A stretch of DNA of 64,000 nucleotides, taken from the NCBI GenBank assembly GCA_036245805.1, contig BTRK01000006.1, forward strand, positions 18,384,365 to 18,448,364, written 5' to 3'. The notes beneath the pieces are model-generated. The model was not told the DNA's origin, did not search any database, and saw nothing but the letters and a program-made list of their open reading frames with translations. The position numbers and the translations under genes are program-made. This stretch comes from Pristionchus mayeri (lineage: Eukaryota; Nematoda; Chromadorea; Rhabditida; Neodiplogasteridae). Within the stretch, counting starts at the first letter, position 1. Each line of letters starts with the position of its first letter. Below are positions 1-12,033 of the stretch, in pieces.

Positions 1-2164
1 AGATGGTTACTGAAGGGAACGGTATAATGCTAACGCAAAATGCCCGTGCGAACCCTCTACAGTATGCCGTTGGGATACTGTAGAGGACCCACACGGGCAC
101 AACATGATAGCAGGGGGAGGGGGGAGGGGGTGGCTCACCTAATCATTTCCTTCTCCTCTCGACTCTCCCATCTCGTTAGCAATCTCTCGCTCGTTGCGGA
201 TCACTTGCGGATCTGGCTGCACTCCTCGTCGAGACAGCTGCAAGGATACGATTGTTGAACACTGTGGAGAAGTGGACCCAGAAAATGTATTTATCTCAAT
301 TTCGAAATTTGTCTCAATGCCAAGGTGTGTTCGATTTTTAGGTGAGAGGCGTGATATGGGGAGAGAAAGGAAGAAAATATCTCTATGAAGCGATCATTTT
401 GGAACATCACTCACACGATCTGAAGTATGGAGCGATACGCCTTGAATCCGTCATTGGCGCATTTTTCGCTATACTTGGACGCTTCATTCTCGTACAACCA
501 AGCTGGAACAGGATCATTTATTGGCAGCCTACACTGACCATGAGTGGGTTCCTACCGTGGTACCGAATCGCACCAACGGGTATCACTTACCTTTGGTCAC
601 ATGGCTTTGCTGAGGCCTGTAGCAAGTGATGAAGTAGAGGCACGTCTGCAAATGATTACAATGAAGCCCCCAACGTCAGGATATGATGCAGAGATGGGGG
701 GGGGGGTGGAAGTATTCAGTTCCTGGTAGTTAATTAACTTTAAATAATATGATGGGACTCACAGTGAACTGATCGCATTTCTCCCCATCGGTCGATTGGT
801 GCAGAGAGAAAAGGAGGAGAAGGAGAAGGAAGGGAGTGATTCCGAGGGAGACAACCGATTGGGAGAAGGAGAAATGGAGGAAATGAGGGGAAAGGGGGAG
901 GGGAGCAACAACAACAACAAGGCAAACAAACAATGGAAAATTGAATAGTGTGCGTAAACATGCAAACTGAGAAAACAAGAGTGGAAGATTTTAAAGGGCA
1001 AGGCTGATCTTTGAATTGAAACTATGCCCAATACAACAACCGTAACAAGGAATAAAAACTTTAAATTAAATAAAAATAAATTTATAAATTAGCAACTGCT
1101 GTGCATCACATCATCGTCGTCGTTTCTCTTTGCATAAATTCATATTTCGTCATCACTGTTTTTTTTAATTATTTTTTCACTTTTTCATTTTTCACGTATA
1201 TTTGGTCTTACAAGTACAGAAAGTCTTACCAGTTGTTAGTACAGAAAGCATGCTCAGAAATGTTATCTCGCGATGCTCTTTGATGAACTATAAACTCTTC
1301 TACGCGAGGATTAGGTAAATAGTAATGCTGCTTGATGTGATTCTCATAAGCCTGTTCCTCTCCCTCATGTCAAAGGACAATGCACATTCCTATTATTTCG
1401 ATCTCACTCGAGCAATGATCAGATTCTCCCCATTTACACGCTCTCTAGCTAGTCAGATGAGCTGTGAGAGTGGGCGGAAATACTAGAGTGAGACGGTCTC
1501 TATCTCGGACGACACTTTTACCACTCGCGGGAGTGCTTATCACCTTATCAGCACCACTATTATCAATCTCCTCATTACAATTCAAGAAATCGTGCTTGCA
1601 TGATCGCGAATTTGGCACATAGCCTCGTTCTGGAGGCGAAAGTTTGATATAATAGGAGCGCTAGGTGTACCCTGATGTAGAATGCTTTCAATCATCATCA
1701 GATGAAAAGTCAGCACAGAAACTACAAAAATGAGGAGAATATTTCCCGAAATTTCTCGTTTGATGGAAGCTTAAAATGGGAACGTTTCCCTATTTCGGAA
1801 GCCCCTCTATTTAGCCACATCTGCTATGTTTTGCTTTCGGAAAATGGAATAACCTCCTTATTTAGACTATTTCTCGTTAAGCCTGTCCTACTGAGAAAGA
1901 TCGAGCATCCGGAGGAAACATGCGGATGACTCAGGGTAAACAGTCGGGCACATACCTAGCCTATTCTCCGCTCCCCATTCGGCCTTATCTTCCCTCACCC
2001 GCGATCTCACAATCACTTTGCCCTTTCCCCACACTCACAGCCCTCCTCCTGGTTTTCCTCTTCTGCTCTTCCTATTCAGTTCCTTGCTGTGATCTTCTTC
2101 CTACCAACCGTGATATACCAAATTGTCGTAACGTCTTCTATATTTTCCCGCACATTTCGTAAAG
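1..2164. other. Region with no intact gene; relics of the secreted-protein family
   Basis: No reading frame here has a convincing splice structure. Two stretches resemble the - strand secreted-protein genes at 5-7.8 kb. Positions 790-880 match their signal-peptide exon, but the start codon is changed (GGAATCAC against GGAATGAC). Positions 1228-1282 match their 3' end (the block around TTAGTACAGAAA and CGATGCTCTT). They look like the eroded ends of a further copy. The ORFs at 730-1031 are shadows of the pyrimidine-rich signal exon. Confidence 0.5.
41..99. repeat. Short two-part inverted repeat (hairpin)
   Basis: An outer arm TGCCCGTG (41-48) pairs with CACGGGCA (92-99). An inner perfect 12-bp arm CCTCTACAGTAT (54-65) pairs with ATACTGTAGAGG (75-86) around a 9-nt loop. 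It could be a tiny foldback element or a structured RNA. No flanking target duplication is clear. Confidence 0.6.
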
Positions 2165-4804
2165 ATGGAACCTACCGCACTGTTCATGCGAAAGGAATTG
2201 ATCGGAGATACTAAGGTAGGTAAAGACGAGCACTGTGGTAGTGATTCCACCACCTCATCAGTGTTTCAAAAATGTAAAAGAACTATGTTGATTTTGCTCA
2301 ACAAACTAGGCTACTGTATGTGTACTGTATCCACAGTTAAGGTATTGTAGGTCAACGTGACCGAGCAGCCTGTGGACGTGCTGCCGATAGCGAGAGCTAT
2401 CGCCGATGCCAAGACTCTCCAGGTGCGAAACTGATCTTTGATCAGTGGCTGCATCTGTTTTGGTCAGACTTAATGAATGATGTGAACATGAATCGTTTGA
2501 TGGAAAATGTTTCCGTGTTTCTGTAGGAATTAAATGAAATGTATCAGAAAAACTAGACATTAAAAAAGACCTTTGATATCTCAGGAGAATGATGAGGCCT
2601 TTATGATCATCAATCTGGACGCGCTGTATGACCGCTATCAACTGTGGAGAAGGGAGCTGCCCCAGGTCGAGGTGAGAGTGATAGTTGATCTTTGCTCATT
2701 CTCGAAGTATTCGTCATGACGATTCAGAAGAAGTTGAATGAGTTTCATCGAGAATGCATTGAGGAGATGATAATCTAGTGTCGTTATACGCTTATCACCT
2801 AAATTAATTAATCTAGTTACTTCTGATCTTTGATCTCTCAGCTCTTCTACGCCGTCAAGTGCAACAATGACGTCGCAATGCTCCAGACCCTCGTCAATCT
2901 AAGCGTCGGATTTGATTGCGCGTCCCGCGAGGAAATCGACATCGTAAGTATAATGTAACTTGGATTCCACGGGCGTAGAGTCTCTTTTTTACTCTCGTCA
3001 TGTTCAGGCGTTCAGGGTTGCTGAATACCATGATCTATCGTAACCTCAGGTAATGCGGTTGGGCGCCCCGAGCGAGCGTATCCTCTACGCCAATACGTGC
3101 AAGAGCCCCTCCTTCATCAAACATGCTGATCAGAAAGGAGTCAACATGATGACCTTCGACAACGCTGAGGATCTAGAGAAGATTGGAAAGTACCACAAGT
3201 GCCCTCAGTGAGTATGGAGGGATACGATAGTGCAAAGGATCAAGGGGGAATAGGGTGGGTAAACATCCCGATCTCTTCAGACTGATTCTACGCATCGCCG
3301 TATCAGACCTAACTGCCACAAACCCACTCAATCAGAAGTTCGGTGCAGAGCCAGTTAAGGTATTTTCTTGTTCCGATAAGTTCTGTTTTCTGTATCTGCT
3401 TATCTTAAAGGTTACGGAAGATTATCGATTTTCTTTCCAGACTGCTCCCGAACTGCTCAAGCGTGCCGCCGATCTGGGCATTCCTGTTATCGGCGTTAGC
3501 TTCCACGTGGGATCTGGGTGCAACGACCCTTCGGTCTACCATCTCGCTCTATCGTATACCAGGTACGGTAGACCGCCTTGTCAGCCGTTCAATAAATCAA
3601 TATTGCAATTTTTTCAGGCTTCTGAATCAATCGATATCAAATTAATATATTTGACATTCAGGAACCTCTTCGACATCGGACTGGCTCTGGGCCACAAGAT
3701 GGAGATCGTAGATATGGGCGGCGGATTTCCCGGTGGAGAGCATCACCCATCCTTCGAGACGGTACGGTAGTTAGTCAGTTAGCGATTAGGGTTGGCGACT
3801 ATACCTACTGTCTTATAGTAGTGCAGCATTGATTTTATTTCAGATCGCCACAGTTATTCGCACTGCCGTTGCCGAGTTCTTCCCTGAACCGGACGTGCGC
3901 CTGATTGCAGAGCCTGGCCGGTAAGACTATTTTCCGGTTTTTGACTCAATAATCCCGGCTTTACTGTAACTTTTCCTCAGATTCTTCGCAGCTCGTCCCT
4001 TCACGCTGGTGGCGAGTGTCATGGCACACAGTGCTGTGTCCGCCGATAAGGTCACCAAGAACGGTGAGCAATCAGTCGGGTATAGTATGTCGTTCCCACC
4101 ACTGTGAGCAATCGACAACTGCCTTTTTTGCAGCCAACGACGCAACTGCTACTGGCCACATGTACTTCCTCAACGACGGCATCTACGGCAGCTTCAACTG
4201 CAAACTCTACGACCACATGCATCCAGTCGGACGGCCGCTTTTCGTGAGTGGATTACGGTAAAAATGGATGCGATAGATTTGGGTGCAGTATTGACTGGTG
4301 TTTGCTGCAGGACCAACCCGGAGAGCTGTTCCCCTCGACCATCTGGGGCCCGACTTGTGATTCGGCGGATCAAATTGAAGTATGGAAATTATTTAAATTT
4401 TGAAACTCGCGCTACTAATGCAGCAGAATAGAGGAGACTTCATGCAATTTCTTGTTTTGCAAAATGATATGCGATTTTCCAGGAGAACAAGATGATGCGC
4501 AAGTTGGACGTCGGCGATTGGATGATCTACGAGGTACGGCAGTTACTGTAATTGAAGTAGATCAATCGATAATCGGGCTACCGTGATCTTCTAACCGCGC
4601 ATTCGCTGCAGGACATGGGCGCGTACACGTGCGCCGCTTCATCCACGTTCAACGGATTCCAGCGTCCCACCCCGATCTACGTGATTAGCGAGAACACTTG
4701 GTAGGGTAGCCTTTGGTAGATCTAAACACCGTAATCAGGTAGAAACGTGTACTGAATTTATTTGGAAATGTTTCAGGAAGACGCTCGAGATGTGTAGTAG
4801 TTAG
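2165..4804 (+). CDS. odc-1: Ornithine decarboxylase, copy 1 (15 exons)
   Basis: PLP-dependent fold-III decarboxylase that turns ornithine into putrescine, the first step of polyamine synthesis, in the cytosol. Exons: 2165-2215, 2351-2422, 2585-2671, 2842-2943, 3050-3207, 3281-3359, 3441-3562, 3662-3761, 3844-3920, 3981-4063, 4134-4243, 4311-4379, 4483-4533, 4612-4700, 4777-4804. All phases agree and give 425 residues, close to what I recall for the C. elegans enzyme. Seen: FYAVKCN with the PLP lysine (about K76), HVGSGC, GGGFPG, AEPGR, the NDGIYGSFN block and WGPTCDS with the catalytic cysteine (about C363). An alternative stop (TGG TAG at 4699-4704) is reached if the last intron is kept. There is no mammalian-type PEST tail. 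A poly(A) signal AATAAA lies at 4834. The downstream secreted-protein gene is convergent. Confidence 0.97.
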
Positions 4805-4833
4805 GGAGCAGATGGATACATTTTTGTCTCTGA

Positions 4834-4839
4834 AATAAA
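4834..4839 (+). promoter_or_regulatory. Polyadenylation signal of ODC copy 1
   Basis: AATAAA lies 30 bp after the stop codon of the ornithine decarboxylase gene, at the usual distance for a short nematode 3' UTR. Confidence 0.7.
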
Positions 4840-5048
4840 GAACTGAACACACACTAAAATTGGAGCTGGGTTCGACATTTTAATAATGCAGTCAATGAAA
4901 GAGAGCAACTCCCGTTTCGCCTATGCGAACAGCGAGAGTTTATCAACCGTAAAACAAGACACAAAACTTATTCCCTTTATCGTGAACATTGGGTGTTAGT
5001 ACAGAAAATGTTCTCTCGTGATGCTCTTCTTTCGTCTTTCTCTTCTCT

Positions 5049-5676
5049 TCAGAGCATCTCCGTTTTCAGCATCTCCACGTTTGTCGCCTGGCACACAGAC
5101 ACCTGAGACCAAAGATCAAAGATCAAGGGTCGAGGTCTCTGATAACCTCGCCATGCTTCACAGTGGCAGGCTGCATGACAGACTCGGAGGAAGGAGGGCC
5201 CTGGACATAAATAATTATTATTTACTTTTTAATAAAAGCGTAAATAATTCGTATTCAGTTAGAAAAGGCTAATTGATTCGCAAAATATTCATTGAGCACT
5301 CGTAGTTCGACTGACAAAAGATGAGAGGCCTCCGTTGTTCGATTCGTCCTGTTCGTTCCTAGACTCGGATGTCTTCGACCTTGAGAGACATCGAAGATCA
5401 TAGATCAAACAAGCTGAGGACAACTTTCACAAATTGCAGGAGCAACGATCAAAAAGTTAAACTCACGAGTCCTCTTTCTTGCCTCCCTTATTCTTCTTAT
5501 TTCCGCCCTCTTCCTTCTGTTTCTTCGATACACTCTTGCCTTTGCCGCATAATAGGCACTGAAAATGGACATATTTGTAAACTTATTATTTTTAAATATA
5601 CTAAATAAATAATATTAAGATGCACCCCTGCGATATTCACGACTCCCAGCAGAAGAAGGAGGAGAATCGGAGTCAT
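5049..5676 (-). CDS. Small secreted lysine-rich protein, family copy 1 (104 aa)
   Basis: Five exons: 5676-5626, 5558-5467, 5379-5316, 5200-5147, 5102-5049; phases agree and end in TGA. Residues 1-17 are a signal peptide with a run of six leucines. The mature part starts with C-L-L-C-G-K-G-K, continues as a Lys/Asn/Gly-rich basic stretch (NKKNKGGKKEDS), then a Ser/Asn/Glu-rich segment, then GPPSSES and a tail holding V-S-V-C-Q. There are three cysteines in the mature protein. I recognise no domain; it looks like an extracellular low-complexity protein. Exon 3 uses a GTCAGT donor. Homologous exons recur at 6.1-6.7, 7.3-7.8 and 12.0-12.4 kb, so this is a tandem family. Confidence 0.8.
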
Positions 5677-6112
5677 TCCGAGGGGGCAGCCGAGTGGGAA
5701 GAACCGAAGGGGATCAAATGGATGGAGAAGGAGCAAGGGGGGGGGGGCGGTAAACAAAAACAAAAACAAAAGCAAAACAAAAAAAACATCTAAACAAAAC
5801 GTAAACAAAAATGGGAAAAAATTGTGAATGGCCATTCGATGTGAGGGGGCGATTCCGCTACGCCTCTCCCTACTCGAATTGCCAAATCATACGGGAATGA
5901 GGCGGAGAGGAGTCTCTACCTCACATCGAATGGCCATCCCTATTGTGCACGTCATATAATTCGGATTTTTGAGCATCAAATCATGATTTTAATTACTGTA
6001 TCTTCCATCCAATGCTCCACCATCACTGGCACTTATTCCCTTTATCATGAACGTTGGGGTTAGTACAGAAAATGTTCTCTCGTGATGCTCTTCTTTCGTC
6101 TTTCTCTTCTCT

Positions 6113-6742
6113 TCAGAGCATTTCCGTCTTGAGCATGTCTAGATTCATCTCGGTTGGTTGGCACACGGACACCTGGGATCAAAGATCAATTGTCAAGGTT
6201 GATGCTGCTCTAATCACCTCGCCCTGCTTCACAGTGGCGGGCTGCATCTCGGAGGAGGGAGGACCCTGGAATGTCCAATATGTGAAGTAATTCCAAATTG
6301 CGAAGTTATCAGGGCATTTTGGAGAAGGCATCCTTTTCTTTCAATTAACCTTGGAAGGACTGCCGTTGACGTTGCTTGATGGACTTCCGTTGCCCGGTTG
6401 ACCGTTCTTCGACTCAGATGTAGAGGGCTGACCACTCCTGGAGAGAAATCAAAGATCAAGATGATCAAAGGCCAAGCTCTGTTCAGAGATCACTCAAGTT
6501 GAGAGCGAATATAACCAATTGCAGGGGCAAAGATCAGTTTTAAAACTGACGAGTCCTCTTTCTTGCCTCCCTTATTCTTCTTGTTTCCTACCGCTGCCTT
6601 CTTCTGGTTCTTCATGCCTTTCTTGCCTTTGCCACAGAAGAGACACTGGAGATTAATTTACTTATAAAAATAAAATCAATAACTAAATCACTGCTGCTGC
6701 ATTTGCGAGTCCTAGAAGGAGAAGGAGAAGGAAGGGAGTCAT
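6113..6742 (-). CDS. Small secreted lysine-rich protein, family copy 2 (113 aa)
   Basis: Exons 6742-6692, 6645-6551, 6437-6350, 6265-6218, 6172-6113, in phase, stop TGA. The signal peptide (17 residues, six-leucine core, ending A-N-A-A-A) is followed by C-L-F-C-G-K-G-K-K-G and a lysine-rich segment. Exon 3 is a Ser/Gly/Asn/Pro-rich low-complexity insert (PGNGSPSSNVNGSPSK) not found in copy 1. The tail GPPSSE, MQPATVKQGE and V-S-V-C-Q-P-T-E is conserved. Three mature cysteines are kept. The different exon 3 suggests that this low-complexity exon changes faster than its neighbours. Function unknown. A hAT-type MITE lies 49 bp upstream of its start codon. Confidence 0.8.
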
Positions 6743-6790
6743 TCCGAGGGAGACAGCCGAGAGGGAGAAGGAGAAAGGAAGGGGATGAAC

Positions 6791-7046
6791 TAGAGTTTTT
6801 AATTCGGGGCGGGTAATTCGGACCCGACCGGGTAATCGAGAAGAATGGCGAGGAATGAGAATTACCCGGGATAATGGAAAATAATAAGTCAATTACCCGG
6901 GATAGTTCGATCTGTACCTCACCGCAAAAGCGAGCAGAAATGATGCGAAATTGTGATTTGCATCCAACTATCCCGGGTAATTGAACAGAACTATTCTGCC
7001 CACTTGGGTCTCAACTATCCCGGGTAGCGTTACATTTCAAACTCTA
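6791..7046. mobile_element. Non-autonomous hAT-type MITE with 8-bp target duplication
   Basis: 256 bp with terminal inverted repeats TAGAGTTT / AAACTCTA, flanked by an exact 8-bp direct repeat GGATGAAC (6783-6790 and 7047-7054). The interior is built of repeated GGGTAATTCGG / ACCCGGGATA modules and has no ORF. An 8-bp duplication and a TAGNG-type terminus are typical of hAT elements. A related element lies at 63356-63506. Confidence 0.85.
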
Positions 7047-7252
7047 GGATGAACGGAGAAGGAGGAGAGAGGGAGAGAGAGACTCATTTCAATATAGAAA
7101 CAACCAAACAAGTAAACAAGAATTATGCACGTAATATCACAAAATGAAAGTATCTTCCCAAGATACAACACTAATTCTCTTTATCGTGAACATTGGGTGT
7201 TAGTACAGAAAATTTTCTCTCGTGATGCTCTTCTATCGTCTTTCTCTTCTTT

Positions 7253-7836
7253 TCAGAGCATTTCCGTCTTGAGCATGTCTAGATTCATCTCGGTTGGTTG
7301 GAACACGGACACCTGGGATCAAAGATCAACGATCAAAGTTCATGATTGGTTGATTACATCGCCCTGCTTCACAGTGGCAGGCTGCATGGCTGACTCGGAG
7401 GAGGGGGGCAGGGCCTGGAAAATTTATTTTTGTTGTTGTAATAAACTGGAATATTCAGATTTTGGATCATAATGGAAAGTATTGATCCGAAAAAATCATT
7501 GTTCGGCGTACGGCTGATGTGGATGACGGCTGATCTTCTTTGCTCTTTTTCACGTCCTCCACCTTCGAAGTTGTGGATGTAGAGGGCTGACCACTCCTGG
7601 GAAAGGTCAAAGGTAAACTATCAGCGATCACGCTTGAAACTCACCGAGTCCTCTTTCTTGGCTCCCTTATTCTTCTTATCTCCTCCCGCTCCCTTCTTCT
7701 TGTTCTTCGAGACCTTCTTTCCTTTGCCACAGAAGAGCCACTGGAAATTAAAAGTATAATAAATAAATAAATAAAAATAAGCTACCCCTGCGATATTCAC
7801 GACTCTCAGCAGAAGAAGGAGGAGAATCGGAGTCAT
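7253..7836 (-). pseudogene. Secreted lysine-rich protein, family copy 3, probably broken
   Basis: Exons matching copies 1 and 2: 7836-7786 (signal peptide), 7740-7645, 7596-7512, 7414-7358, 7312-7253. An extra G at the exon 2 donor (CTCGGTGAG where the others have CTCGTGAG) makes the natural splice add one base and shifts the frame through the rest of the gene. If the old frame is assumed, the first cysteine of C-x2-C is tryptophan (W-L-F-C) and the tail cysteine is phenylalanine (V-S-V-F-Q). The signal exon is intact. I infer a recent pseudogene, unless a shifted splice site is used. Confidence 0.65.
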
Positions 7837-8169
7837 TCCGAGTGGGGCAACCGAGTGGGAGGGGAGGAAAGGGATCGAATGGTTGGAGGAGGAGAAGAGG
7901 AGGATACAGACAAGGGGATCAATTATTAATATTCGGGCATAATGTCCATTCTTCGTATTCATATGTGAGCACGAACAATGGGATTTGTGAAAGTGCAAAA
8001 TCTTCGCCTCGCGAACTACGTGCAATCCAATAATTATGTCCTCCTCATTTCATTCACTCCTCGACAAAACGAAATAATAGATTGCGGTGCATCATCCCCA
8101 GTGAAAAACCTTGAAAAAGAGAGCTGCTGGAACAGCCAATCCATGGAGAGAATCGACACTGTGAGATTT

Positions 8170-8900
8170 TAAGGAGTTCTTGGAAGGTTTTCCTGAAGAC
8201 CTTCCTCTTTTTCGACGAAATGAGGCGGAGGGTGCAATAAAGGATACGGAGATACGCAGGTGTGGATGGACAAGTTGTGGCTGATTCTACTCATTTTATG
8301 CTCTTTCACTACTCAAAGAGGACGAGAAAGAAATGATGAGTGACATGTGAACACCAGCTAGCGGGAACTTCCCGGATGAGAACCTGGTTTTCATGATATC
8401 TCGTGCCCTCTCGCTTTGTCTAACCAGTGTGAGGAAATGAGAAAGTGATGAGACGCACGATTCCCTCCCGAGTGAAGGCCAAAATGATTGAGTTGTCGAA
8501 GAAGTCTGAGCTCTCACTCTAGTCCGAGCTTACTGAACGGTCTTTAACGCTGCCTTTTTCCCCAATCCCATAGCTCTCCCTTCCCATCCCTTCCCCCCTA
8601 CCACTCCCTTACCCTCCTGCCCCTTCTACAGTTCGAGATGTCCTGATATATCATGGCTCCAGAGAATGTGTCAATGACGAGATGCTGACCAAATTCATGC
8701 CTTTCCGATTCCCTACCCTCCCTTTTCGCTCCCTTGCCCATCACCATAATTCTGGTAACAACATGGTGCACGAATGCTTTTATCGATATCTAGGAATCCA
8801 TTCCAGGCCACAGGGGCGAACTACATCGCGACAGTGTGCACTTCTCCTGCGACGAAGGTGGATGAAATCAACGATGGAGGACCAAATTAAACTACCATTT
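8170..8900. repeat. Left copy of an old segmental duplication (partner 14160-14670)
   Basis: Shared landmarks occur in the same order at both sites: GAACGGTCTT, a CCTTCCC/CTCCCTT-rich stretch, GAGATGTCCT or GGGATGTCCT, CTCCAGAGA, then TGGTGCACGAATGCTTTTAT. Divergence is high. No coding exon could be supported here. Positions 9000-9300 are AT-rich and hold nothing recognisable. Confidence 0.6.
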
Positions 8901-9379
8901 CAGAAATGGTACGGTAGAACGGGATTCAAGAGATTCATCATTGGACCATCGGCAGTGATGAATACGAAAGGAGAGATGGTGAGAAGAGGGTACTGAATCA
9001 TACTGTACATCGACTAGGTAATCGCTCTACAGTATAATACAGTATCACGGTTTGAATTGGCGCGCTAGAGCCATACCCCATCTCTCCCTCGCTCAATTCG
9101 ATTGCAATCTCATTCTTTTCGTAATCTTTCGAATGTAGTACAATGTGTCAGCTGAATAAAAAATAAGCTACACGAATTCTGTTTATTCCCCGTTCTCAAG
9201 CAATTTGAAAGTGAGCAGTAGCAATGACACCATAAATATCACAATGTGAGCAAGTCTTAGGGAATGTTAAGCCGAATGGTAGTTCACATGCCGAGCGCCT
9301 TCCTGAAATGTTGCGAAATATTATCAGTTCTCGATGCTCGCCTATTACGGTAATCCTATCAATTCGATTAGGTACCGTA

Positions 9380-12033
9380 TCAGGTGCGCTCGCTGATCAC
9401 GTAGATCGGGATGGGACGCGCGAATCCGTTGAAGGTGGTCGAGGCGGCGCACGTGTACGCGCCCATGTCCTGCAGCGATCGCGCGGTTAGAGAAGTACGG
9501 TAGCCAGACTATCCATCGATCCATATCGATCTTCGAAATTGCCGTACCTCGTAGAGCATCCAATCGCCGACATCCAACTCACGCATCATCTTCTTGTCCT
9601 GGAAAATCGATAGTATTGATAGATAAGCAGAAATTATGGATGAAATCCGTTGAATTTAATCGGCCAAATTTACATTTTCAAAATCTACCGTACCTCAATC
9701 AGGTCGAGCGAGTCGCAAGTAGGTCCCCAGATGGTCGAGGGGTACAGCTCACCGGACTGGTCCTGCAGTGATTGTCGATCAACAAAGCACAAGAACGAGG
9801 TACTTCTCATGATCCACCATATCCCAAACTACGGTATTCCTCTCAGTCTACCGTAATCCACTCACGAAGAGGGGTCGTCCGACGGGGTGGACGTGGTCGA
9901 AGAGGATGCAGTTGAAGCTGCCGTAGACTCCGTCGTTGATGTAGTACATATGGCCGGTAGCGGCAGCGTCGCTAGCTGCAAATATTGTAAGTCAATTCAC
10001 GATTGCCCAAGTGGAGAGCTATGTATACTGTAGCATACGGTAGCCGGCTGCTAACCGTTCTTGGTGATCTTCTCAGCGGGCACTGCGGTGTGCGCCACAA
10101 CGTTCGCAACAAGTGTGAAGGGGCGAGCAGCGAAGAATCTGAGGGGGGGGGGAGGTTACGGTGGAGCCGGGAACGGTGAATTCCAAAGCCGGAGAGTAGA
10201 TTTACCGGCCGGGCTCTGCAATCAGGCGAACTGCTGCAGGGTCGGAGAAGAACTCGTCGACGGCAGAGCGAATGACTGCGGCCATCTACAGAGATACCGA
10301 TAATCTATTGTATTACCATATTATCTAAGTACTGTAATCTTACCGTATACCCAATAGCGAACCGACCGACTACCGTACCGTCTCAAATGAAGTGTGGTGC
10401 TCTCCGCCGGGGAATCCGCCTCCCACGTCAACGATCTTCATCTTGTGGCCCAGAGCCAGTCCGATGTCGAAGAGGTTCCTGAACGAATTTATTTATTGAT
10501 TATCGATTTATCGATCGATTAACAATGTGGTTTACAGTACCTGGCGTGCGAAAGCGCGATGCGGTAGGCCGTGGGGTCGTTGCACCCAGATCCCACGTGG
10601 AAGCTTACTCCGATGACAGCCATGCCCATGTCGGCGGCACGCTTGGGCAACTCGGGAGCAGCCTGGAGGAAAGATCGACAATCTACCGTAATTTTGAAAT
10701 AGTTATATTCCGGATAATCCAGAATCGGGAAATAGGAAATATCAAAACTGACAAATACCTTGACGGGCTCAGCGCCGAACTTGAGGTTGAGCGGGCAGGT
10801 TGCGGTCGGGTCGGAGACAGCGATACGCAGAAGCAGCCTGCAAAGTTCAGTATATTGACCCACTAACTAGTACTGACCCACTGCACTACCGTATCCTTTC
10901 ATACTCACTCAGGGCATTTGTGGTGCTTGGCGATCTTCTCGAGCTCTTCGGAGTTGTCGAAGGTCATCATGGTGACGCCCTTCTGCTCTGCGTGAGTGAT
11001 GAAGGAACGGGTCTTGCACGGATTGGCGAAGACGATGCGCTCGCTGGAGACTCCCGTACGCATCACCTGAGGTTACGGTAAGGTTATGACCCATGTTACA
11101 GTTTACTTACGGTATCGATTTCCTCGCGGGACGCGCAATCGAATCCGACGCCGAGATGGACGAGCGTCTGGATCATCGTGGAGTCCGTGTTGCACTTGAC
11201 GGCGTAGAAGAGCTGAGAGATCAACGATTAGGAGGAATGAAATCATATCGTAGGGTGATTGATCGGACAGTGCACGTTGTTTGTTGTTTTGAATAGCCGA
11301 AGTAATCGTTAACTAAACTACAAGGTTTCATACACCATGTAGTGTTTGTGAAACTCATTAAAAACCTTCTGAATGAGATGATAATTCAAAAAGATCAAAA
11401 ATAACTCTTTCACATCTATCTGGGGCAGCTCTCTCCTCCACAGATTGTAGCGCTCGTAGAGAGCGTCCAAGCTGATGATCATGAAAGCATCGTCGTTCTC
11501 CTGAGAGATCGACGATCAAATACAGTTGTTACGTTTAAATTTCTTATTCTTCTGCTAAATGTCGTCCCAAACACACAGTTATTTGCATTCAGATGGATTT
11601 CTCAGAAGTCCAAAATCTCATACAATGGAAACCAAAGACCAAAGTTCAACAATGCGCCTTGAGGGTCTTAGAGTCGGCGATGGCTCTCGCGATCGGCAGC
11701 ACGTCCACAGGCTGCTCGGTCACGTTGACCTACAATTCCGAAACCGATGCTGTATTATTCGATGCACGATATTCAAGATCGATTTGTTAGGTTTAAATCA
11801 AATAGTAGATGGTAGCAGTAAAACAAAATTGCTGAAATGCTCTATGTTTATTCACCTAACTTGAAACATATACTTCATGCAGGGACAACAGCAAATTGCT
11901 GACACAGCGCAGGCAGTTTAAAGTAATTCTACCGTATGCCAGATTACAGTACCTCTGCGTCTCCAATCACTTCCTTTCGCATGAACACCACGGTAGGCTC
12001 TTTCTTCCTGGTCGACTCGGAGGAAGGAGGACC
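9380..12033 (-). CDS. Ornithine decarboxylase, copy 2, with a chimeric 5' exon
   Basis: Exons: 12033-11953, 11729-11658, 11500-11414, 11212-11111, 11066-10909, 10837-10759, 10662-10541, 10478-10379, 10285-10206, 10138-10056, 9975-9866, 9762-9694, 9598-9548, 9469-9380 (TGA). Intron positions match copy 1, and FYAVKCN, HVGSGC, GGGFPG, AEPGR and WGPTCDSLD are all kept, so the enzyme core should be active. Two oddities. The initiator codon of copy 1 is replaced: the exon begins [10 protein letters not shown] and joins KEPT...FMRKE, so its front half comes from the secreted-protein family. Translation would have to begin further 5' or at the internal Met of FMRKE. The donor after exon 2 is GC (AAG|GCGCAT) where copy 1 has CAG|GTGCGA; reading through it meets a TGA at once. 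Confidence 0.9.

Noticed and set aside
730..1031. Three overlapping hydrophobic ORFs on -
   Set aside because: They derive from a pyrimidine-rich relic of the secreted-family signal exon, whose start codon is mutated. No acceptor/donor pattern continues them.
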